Below the pieces are notes generated by a model, which saw only the letters and a program-made list of their open reading frames with translations, searched no databases and had not been told where the DNA came from. Both the position numbers and the translations under genes were made by a program. From Halobium salinum (GTDB taxonomy: Archaea; Halobacteriota; Halobacteria; Halobacteriales; Haloferacaceae): 64,000 bases of DNA. The stretch is taken from assembly GCF_026586625.1 (NCBI RefSeq), contig NZ_JAODIW010000004.1, positions 186,001-250,000 of the forward strand, given 5' to 3'. This document shows positions 59,204 to 64,000 of this stretch, in pieces; position 1 is the stretch's first letter, and each line of letters begins with the position of its first letter.

Positions 59204-60133
59204 ATGGCACACGAGAACTCCTATTCGAACGGGACCGGCGGACGGAACGGGGCGTGGAGCAGCAGAGTCGTCGCGTGGCTCACGGCGCACGGGGGACGCG
59301 CGGGAGACCTGCTCCTCCAGAGCAAGGTGGTCGTCGCCGTCGCGGCGATGGTGAAAGTCGCGACGGTGATGGCGGTGCTCTCCGTTCCGGCCAACGCGGC
59401 GCCGGTCATCGCGTTCCTCGTCACCTTCTCGATTTACGTCCACAACGACCTCACCGACTTGGAGGAGGACAGCATCAACGACCCAGACGGGGTCCGGTTC
59501 GTCAAGCGCTGGAGCGGCCACCTCGAACTCGCCGCGACGATGTCGTACGCGCTCGCGCTGGGCCTCGCGCTGCTCGGGGGCCCGCTGGCGCTCCTACTGA
59601 CGCTGTTTCCCGGGGTCGTCGGGGCGCTCTACAGCAAGGACCTGATTCGGGTCGGGAGCGCCCGACGGCTGAAGGAGGTCCTCGTGGTGAACACCACCGT
59701 CGTCGCCGTCGCGTGGGCGGCCGTCGTCGCCCTACTCCCGCTCGCGTACGCCGGGCTGCCGATCCGTGCGGGCGGCGTCCTCATGTTCCTCGTCTTCGTG
59801 CTCCGCACGTTCATCGCCGGGGAGCTGTTGAACATCCGTGACGTCTCCGGCGACGCCGCCGCGGGCGTCTCGACGCTCCCCCTCGCCATCGGGGCCGGAC
59901 GGACCCGCCTCGTGTTGTACGCGCTGGACGCGCTCACCCTCGGCCTCCTCGCCGCGGCGGCGGTCGAGGGGGTCGTCGGGGACGAGGTCGTTCTCGCGTT
60001 CGTTCCGGCCATCCTCCTCTCGGCGTTCGTCTCCTGGCGGTCGGGCCGGACCACCGACATGAGCCGGCTCGGCCTCTCCCGCCTGGCGGAGTACCCCCTG
60101 ATGCTGGTCTGCGTCCTCCTCGTCACGCTCTGA
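59204..60133 (+). CDS. UbiA family prenyltransferase
   Basis: The 309-residue integral membrane protein has about eight to nine helices. The two Asp-rich motifs binding Mg-prenyl diphosphate are HNDLTDLEEDSIND (about residues 84-97) and NIRDVSGDAAAGVSTLPL (about 206-223). The third element is VGALYSKDLIRVGSARRLKE. Candidates in haloarchaea are lycopene elongase (bacterioruberin pathway), geranylgeranylglyceryl-phosphate or menaquinone prenyltransferases. The motifs do not decide, and no carotenoid gene is nearby. The N-terminal 30 residues are disordered and basic/polar. Confidence 0.85.
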   Translation: MAHENSYSNGTGGRNGAWSSRVVAWLTAHGGRAGDLLLQSKVVVAVAAMVKVATVMAVLSVPANAAPVIAFLVTFSIYVHNDLTDLEEDSINDPDGVRFVKRWSGHLELAATMSYALALGLALLGGPLALLLTLFPGVVGALYSKDLIRVGSARRLKEVLVVNTTVVAVAWAAVVALLPLAYAGLPIRAGGVLMFLVFVLRTFIAGELLNIRDVSGDAAAGVSTLPLAIGAGRTRLVLYALDALTLGLLAAAAVEGVVGDEVVLAFVPAILLSAFVSWRSGRTTDMSRLGLSRLAEYPLMLVCVLLVTL

Positions 60134-60253
60134 AGGCGGTCGACGCCTCCTCCGCGGTCAGTTCGCCGCCGTCCGGAACACGACGGTCGACGGAACATTC
60201 ATAACCTCTTGGCCGTCCATCGAAGACGTACTCGGGGATGGAGTAGAGCTCAC

Positions 60254-62248
60254 GTGAACGATATCAGTGTTCTCACGGTCCTCATGCCGACGACGGTCGC
60301 CGTGGGAGTCGGAACGGCGTTACTCGCGTGGCGCGAGCGGCCGGAACCGGGAGCGACGGCGCTGGCCGTACTGATGGTGGCCGCCGCCTGGTGGACCGCG
60401 TCGTACACCTTCGAGATTACGGCGGGGTCGGTCGCGGCGAAGCTGTTCTGGGTTCGCATGCAGTGGTTCGGCGCCGCCGCGATGCCGGTCGCGTGGCTCG
60501 CGTTCGCGCTCGCGTACACCGGCCGAGACCAGTATACGAGCCCCACGCATCTCGGCCTGCTGTCCGCCCTGCCGGCCGTCACCGTGGTCCTGGCCTGGAC
60601 GAACGGCGGTCACGGACTGATGATTACGGGGGCGGCGCTGTCGGCCGAGAGTTCGATGCTCGTGCTCACCCGCGGCGTCTGGCACTGGGTCATCATCGGC
60701 TACACGTACCTCGCGTTCGCTCTCGGGTCGGCCCTGTTCATCCACCTGATAGTCCGTGAGTCCCGGCCGTTCCGGGGCCAGAGCGCCGCCATCCTCGTCG
60801 CCGCCGTCGTCCCGATAGTCGGCAACGTCCTCCACACGCTGAACGTCGTCCCGCTGTCGGGGTTCGACTCGACGCCGTTTCTGTTCACCGTGTCGGGCGT
60901 CGCGAGTTTCGGGGCACTCACCCAGTTCCGACTCCTCGACACCAGTCCGGCGCCGAACCGTCGCGCCCGGCGACTCGTCTTCGAGCGGATGCGCGACGCC
61001 GCGGTCGTCGTCGACAACCACGGCAACGTGGTGGACGCGAACGAGAGCGCGGCGGACGTACTGCGGGTGCCGGTCCAGGCGGCGCTGGGGCGGCCGGCGA
61101 CCGAGGTCCTCGTTGGCTACGACGGGACCGACGGGCGGGCGTCGCGGACGACACAGCTCGACACCGGGACCGGTCGGAGGGGTCGGCGGTTCGACGTGAC
61201 GGAGACGCGCGTCGACGACTACCGCGGCCGCACCGTCGGCCGCGTCGTCACCTTCCACGACGTGAGCGACCACGTCCGCCACCAGCAGCGTCTCGAGGTG
61301 CTCAACCGCCTGCTTCGACACAACATCAGAAACGAGACCAACGTCATCTACGGCTACGCTGACCTCCTCACGGAGACCGGCGAGGCCGGCAGCGAACACG
61401 CCGCCATCGTCAAGGAGCGGGCCATGAACATCGCCGGCCTCGGCGAGAAGGCCCGTCAGATCGTCGGCGTGTTCGAGCGGGTCCGCGACGACCCTCGCCC
61501 GGTGCCGCTGGCCGAACTCGTCGCCGAGAGCGTCGCCGACGTTCGAGGACAGCATCCGGAGGTCGCGGTCGAGGTCGGGGCCGTCCCGGACGACGCCTAC
61601 GTCGACAGTCTCCTCGAACCCGCGCTGTCGAACCTCGTCGAGAACGCCGCCGAACACAACACCGACCCGAACCCACACGTCGAGGTCGACGTCGAGACCG
61701 TACGAACGGACGGCGACGACGGAACTGGTGCCGGGGACGGAGCCGGAGGCGACGCCGAGAACGGAGCCCGCGACGAGAACGGAGCCCGCGACGAGGACGG
61801 GACCGGCGTCGGCGGCGTGGAGGATGCCGGCGACGGGGCCGGCGACGAGACCGAAAGCGACCGGTACCGGATTACCGTCGCCGACAACGGTCCCGGTATC
61901 GGGGTGTACGAGCAGTCGGTGCTCGAGCGCGGGACGGAGACCGCACTCGAACACGGCAGTGGCCTCGGCCTCTGGCTCGTGACGTGGGCGGTCGGCATCG
62001 CGGGCGGCCACGTCGAAATCGAGCCGAACGGTCCGACGGGGACGGTCGCCACCGTCGACGTACCGGCGCTCGCAGCCGACTGCGTGAATCGGGAAGAGAC
62101 TGCATCGAAGACCGGGACCCTCGTCGACGACACGGGCGGGGCGGCCGAGACAACCCGCTCGACCGCGGCTGACGAAGCCGCGCCCACCCGTGCGTCGGGT
62201 GGCGACCCCGACGGCGGGTCGGGTAACTCACCGTCGCTCGACGGCTGA
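60254..62248 (+). CDS. Sensor histidine kinase with 7TM N-terminus and PAS domain
   Basis: The 664-residue protein starts at GTG 60254 (MNDISVLTVLMPTTVAVGVG). It has an N-terminal seven-helix membrane domain of the histidine-kinase N-terminal 7TM type (about 1-225). A PAS domain follows (about 240-335, FERMRDAAVVVDNHGNVVDANES), then the HisKA-like RLLRHNIRNETNVIYGYADLL with phospho-acceptor His356. The HATPase region has LSNLVENAAEHNT, VADNGPGIG and GSGLGLWLV. An acidic tandemly duplicated insert (about 487-540, ENGARDENGARDEDG) splits the ATPase domain. No response regulator is adjacent, which is common in haloarchaea. Confidence 0.9.
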   Translation: MNDISVLTVLMPTTVAVGVGTALLAWRERPEPGATALAVLMVAAAWWTASYTFEITAGSVAAKLFWVRMQWFGAAAMPVAWLAFALAYTGRDQYTSPTHLGLLSALPAVTVVLAWTNGGHGLMITGAALSAESSMLVLTRGVWHWVIIGYTYLAFALGSALFIHLIVRESRPFRGQSAAILVAAVVPIVGNVLHTLNVVPLSGFDSTPFLFTVSGVASFGALTQFRLLDTSPAPNRRARRLVFERMRDAAVVVDNHGNVVDANESAADVLRVPVQAALGRPATEVLVGYDGTDGRASRTTQLDTGTGRRGRRFDVTETRVDDYRGRTVGRVVTFHDVSDHVRHQQRLEVLNRLLRHNIRNETNVIYGYADLLTETGEAGSEHAAIVKERAMNIAGLGEKARQIVGVFERVRDDPRPVPLAELVAESVADVRGQHPEVAVEVGAVPDDAYVDSLLEPALSNLVENAAEHNTDPNPHVEVDVETVRTDGDDGTGAGDGAGGDAENGARDENGARDEDGTGVGGVEDAGDGAGDETESDRYRITVADNGPGIGVYEQSVLERGTETALEHGSGLGLWLVTWAVGIAGGHVEIEPNGPTGTVATVDVPALAADCVNREETASKTGTLVDDTGGAAETTRSTAADEAAPTRASGGDPDGGSGNSPSLDG

Positions 62249-62359
62249 ACCCTCACTGGAGCCACGGGCGACGTATGCCGACCGAGCGCGTCGACCGACG
62301 TGCAGCGGCCGACGCACGCGAACGGTTTTGCGCTCGGCGGCGAATCGGAGACCGAGACT

Positions 62360-63028
62360 ATGACCACCACTACGGTCCACGTGCTCCTGTACGACGGCTT
62401 CGACGAGCTGGACGCCGTCGGCCCCTACGAAGTGTTCGCGACGGCCGCCGCGCTCGGCGCGGCGTTCGACGTTCGGCTCGTGACCGTCGCCGCCGACGAG
62501 GACGAAACCGACCGAACCGTCCGTGCTGACCGGGCCGAACCGACCGTCAGCGCGAGCCACGGCCTGCGAGTCGTCGCGGGCGATACCCTCCCTGGCCCGG
62601 ATGCCGACGACGCGCCCGACCTGCTCGTCGTCCCCGGTGGCGGGTGGAACGACCGGAGCGCGGCCGGCGCGTGGGCCGAGTACGAACGCGGCGTCGTCCC
62701 CGACGCCGTGGCCGCCCACCACGAAGCGGGGGCGACGGTCGCCGCGGTCTGCACGGGCGGGATGCTGCTCGCGAAGGCTGGACTGCTCGACGGGCGCCCG
62801 GCGGTCACACACGCGGGCGCGATGGACGACCTCCGGGGGACCGCCGCCGACGTGCGGGCCGACGCCCGCGTCGTCGACGCCGGGAGCGTCCTCACCGCCG
62901 GCGGAATCACGTCCGGCCTCGACCTCGCGCTCCACCTCGTCGAGCGGGAGGTCGGCGCCGACCTCGCGAACCGGGTCGCGACCGAGTTGGAGTACGAGCG
63001 CCACGGAGTGGTACACGAATCCGAGTGA
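62360..63028 (+). CDS. DJ-1/PfpI family protein
   Basis: The 222-residue protein starts MTTTTVHVLLYDGFDELDAV. The flavodoxin-like domain has the nucleophile elbow TVAAVCTGGMLLAKAG with Cys131, PDLLVVPGGGW (Glu-type neighbour site) and AGGITSGLDLALHLVE as closing helix. Family members include glyoxalases/deglycases, isocyanide hydratases and regulators of the GATase1-like superfamily. The GLDLALHLVE end resembles the isocyanide hydratase/transcription-regulator-like branch. Activity is not determined. Confidence 0.87.
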   Translation: MTTTTVHVLLYDGFDELDAVGPYEVFATAAALGAAFDVRLVTVAADEDETDRTVRADRAEPTVSASHGLRVVAGDTLPGPDADDAPDLLVVPGGGWNDRSAAGAWAEYERGVVPDAVAAHHEAGATVAAVCTGGMLLAKAGLLDGRPAVTHAGAMDDLRGTAADVRADARVVDAGSVLTAGGITSGLDLALHLVEREVGADLANRVATELEYERHGVVHESE

Positions 63029-63087
63029 AGGCTTCGAGAGCCGCGTGACGGCGGTCGCGTGCGGGGCGCTACCAATTGGCTCCTCAA

Positions 63088-63124
63088 GGTTTAACAGGTC
63101 ACCGTCCCTTTCATCCCCCGGAGG
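63088..63124 (+). promoter_or_regulatory. Promoter and Shine-Dalgarno of sod
   Basis: GGTTTAAC (63088-63095) is a TATA-like box predicting a start near 63118. A GGAGG at 63120-63124 lies eight bases before the ATG at 63133, a well-placed Shine-Dalgarno, unusual in this window where most starts are leaderless. Confidence 0.5.
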
Positions 63125-63132
63125 CATCATCT

Positions 63133-63732
63133 ATGAGCTACGAACTTCCCCCACTTCCGTACGACTACGACGCGCTGGAGCCGTCCATCAGCGAGCAGGT
63201 CCTGACGTGGCATCACGACACGCACCACCAGGGCTACGTGAACGGCTGGAACTCCGCCGAGGAGACGCTCGAGGAGAACCGCGAATCCGGCGAGTTCGGT
63301 TCGTCGGCCGGCGCCATCCGCAACGTGACCCACAACGGCAGCGGGCACATCCTCCACGACCTGTTCTGGAAGAACATGTCGCCGGAGGGTGGCAGCGAGC
63401 CGGAGGGTGACCTCGCGGACCGCATCGAGGAGGACTTCGGCTCCTACGACGCGTGGAAGGGCGAGTTCGAGGCCGCCGGCAAGAACGCCTCGGGCTGGGC
63501 ACTGCTCGTCTACGACTCGTTCTCGAACCAGCTTCGGAACGTCGTCGTCGACAAGCACGACCAGGGCGCCCTCTGGGGCAGCCACCCCATCCTCGCGCTC
63601 GACGTCTGGGAGCACTCGTACTACTACGACTACGGCCCGGCCCGCGGCGACTTCATCAGTGCGTTCTTCGACGTCGTCGACTGGGACGAGCCCAGCGAGC
63701 GCTACCAGCAGGCCGTCGACCTGTTCGAGTAA
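63133..63732 (+). CDS. sod: Superoxide dismutase (Fe/Mn type)
   Basis: Converts superoxide to hydrogen peroxide and oxygen in the cytoplasm. The 199-residue protein has all four metal ligands: His27 (TWHHDTHHQGYV), His75 (GHILHDLFWKNMSPEGG), Asp157 and His161 (ALDVWEHSYYYDYG). The length is typical. The Gln/His second-sphere context (KNASGWALLVYD, DKHDQGALWG) fits a Mn or Fe enzyme, but metal preference cannot be read. It precedes the partial Usp gene at the window edge, convergent. Confidence 0.95.
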   Translation: MSYELPPLPYDYDALEPSISEQVLTWHHDTHHQGYVNGWNSAEETLEENRESGEFGSSAGAIRNVTHNGSGHILHDLFWKNMSPEGGSEPEGDLADRIEEDFGSYDAWKGEFEAAGKNASGWALLVYDSFSNQLRNVVVDKHDQGALWGSHPILALDVWEHSYYYDYGPARGDFISAFFDVVDWDEPSERYQQAVDLFE

Positions 63733-63771
63733 TCGAGCGAGTCGGTACGCGCAGACTACGTCAACCCCGCG

Positions 63772-63777
63772 TTTTTT
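63772..63777 (+). terminator. T6 terminator after sod
   Basis: Six T about 40 bases after the sod stop, preceded by a GC-rich stretch (CCCCGCG). Confidence 0.45.
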
Positions 63778-63836
63778 GTGGTTCGTCGGACCGGAGAGCG
63801 ACGGCGTCCCTCGGCCGACGACGGCGTCGGCGCCGC

Positions 63837-64000
63837 TCAGCGAATAATCGTCACCGAGACCGGCGCGCGCCGGGCGACGGTGCTGGCGACGCTCCCCAGC
63901 GCCACACCCGCCTCGTCGGTCCGGCCGTGGCTCCCGAGGACGACGTGGTCGACGTCGTGGTCACAGGCGTAGTCGACGATTTCGCGCCACACGTCGCCGG
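63837..64000 (-). CDS. Universal stress protein, C-terminal part
   Basis: Only the last 54 residues are in the window (the gene runs off the right edge). GDVWREIVDYACDHDVDHVV is followed by LGSHGRTDEAGVALGSVAST and a final VSVTIIR. This is the UspA ATP-binding end: G-x2-G-x9-G-S variant, with the GS of GSVAST. It is therefore probably nucleotide-binding. It is related to but distinct from the Usp gene at 54680. Confidence 0.8.
   Translation of the reverse strand, partial: GDVWREIVDYACDHDVDHVVLGSHGRTDEAGVALGSVASTVARRAPVSVTIIR

Overview
The window is chromosomal DNA of a halophilic archaeon of the class Halobacteria. The evidence is very high GC, acidic proteins rich in Asp and Glu with few Lys, and start codons lying about 27 bases downstream of TATA-like boxes (leaderless transcripts). 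It also carries archaeal information-processing genes (FEN1 with a C-terminal PCNA-binding tail, GatE, pelota, RqcH, proteasome beta, Elp3), a Tat-type lipoprotein binding protein, and families typical of haloarchaea (HalOD1, DUF4013, PPOX/F420-type). The genus cannot be decided from the sequence alone. I count about 65 real or probable genes. I saw no rRNA, convincing tRNA, CRISPR array, transposase or integrase.

Layout. 1-8.2 kb: end of an MgtC/DUF4010 membrane protein, a class III aminotransferase, small membrane and zinc-ribbon proteins, a block of GC-rich dispersed repeats, mutY, a PPOX flavin/F420 protein, an FMN reductase, thymidine kinase and a Yip1-type membrane protein. 8.2-16 kb: a large OB-fold/DHH protein with degenerate catalytic motifs, a 2H phosphoesterase, an APH-type kinase, and a divergent module of wHTH regulator versus methyltransferase plus MFS exporter. 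16-21.4 kb: another dispersed repeat, Elp3, a second APH-type kinase, DUF1059, and a cluster of sensory/regulatory proteins (FilR1-like, HalOD1, DUF7344). 21.4-28.6 kb: rqcH, four tandem DUF4013 membrane paralogues, and pelA, so two ribosome-rescue genes flank the membrane array. 28.6-37.1 kb: mixed housekeeping genes including an ornithine cyclodeaminase homologue, an MFS carrier, fen and a BolA protein.

37.3-43.2 kb: a sugar-uptake locus (AGE-type epimerase/isomerase convergent with a binding protein, two permeases and an ATPase of the MalEFGK type). 43.3-50.6 kb: fumarase, gatE, a site-2 protease, a MaoC hydratase and a TrmJ-type tRNA methyltransferase coupled to a conserved acidic protein. 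50.6-55.3 kb: an unusual one-barrel riboflavin-synthase-like protein, an HtpX-like protease, the pterin genes folP and mptE, and a universal stress protein. 55.3-64 kb: a proteasome beta subunit behind a perfect 16-bp palindrome, a zinc-ribbon wHTH protein, photolyase, a UbiA prenyltransferase, a 7TM histidine kinase, a DJ-1/PfpI protein, superoxide dismutase and the end of a second universal stress protein.

The most interesting signals are: (1) a family of about 200-300-bp structured GC-rich repeats with four copies, two of them head to head, and a possible palindromic fragment inserted in frame inside elp3; (2) the rqcH-DUF4013x4-pelA arrangement; (3) a riboflavin-synthase-like protein that looks like the first strand of one barrel joined to the other barrel; (4) an OB/DHH protein that has lost every catalytic motif I can place; (5) short leader ORFs joined by ATGA or GTGA overlaps to elp3, a DUF7344 gene and mptE; (6) several perfect palindromes at promoters. 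All family assignments come from reading the sequences, not from database searches.
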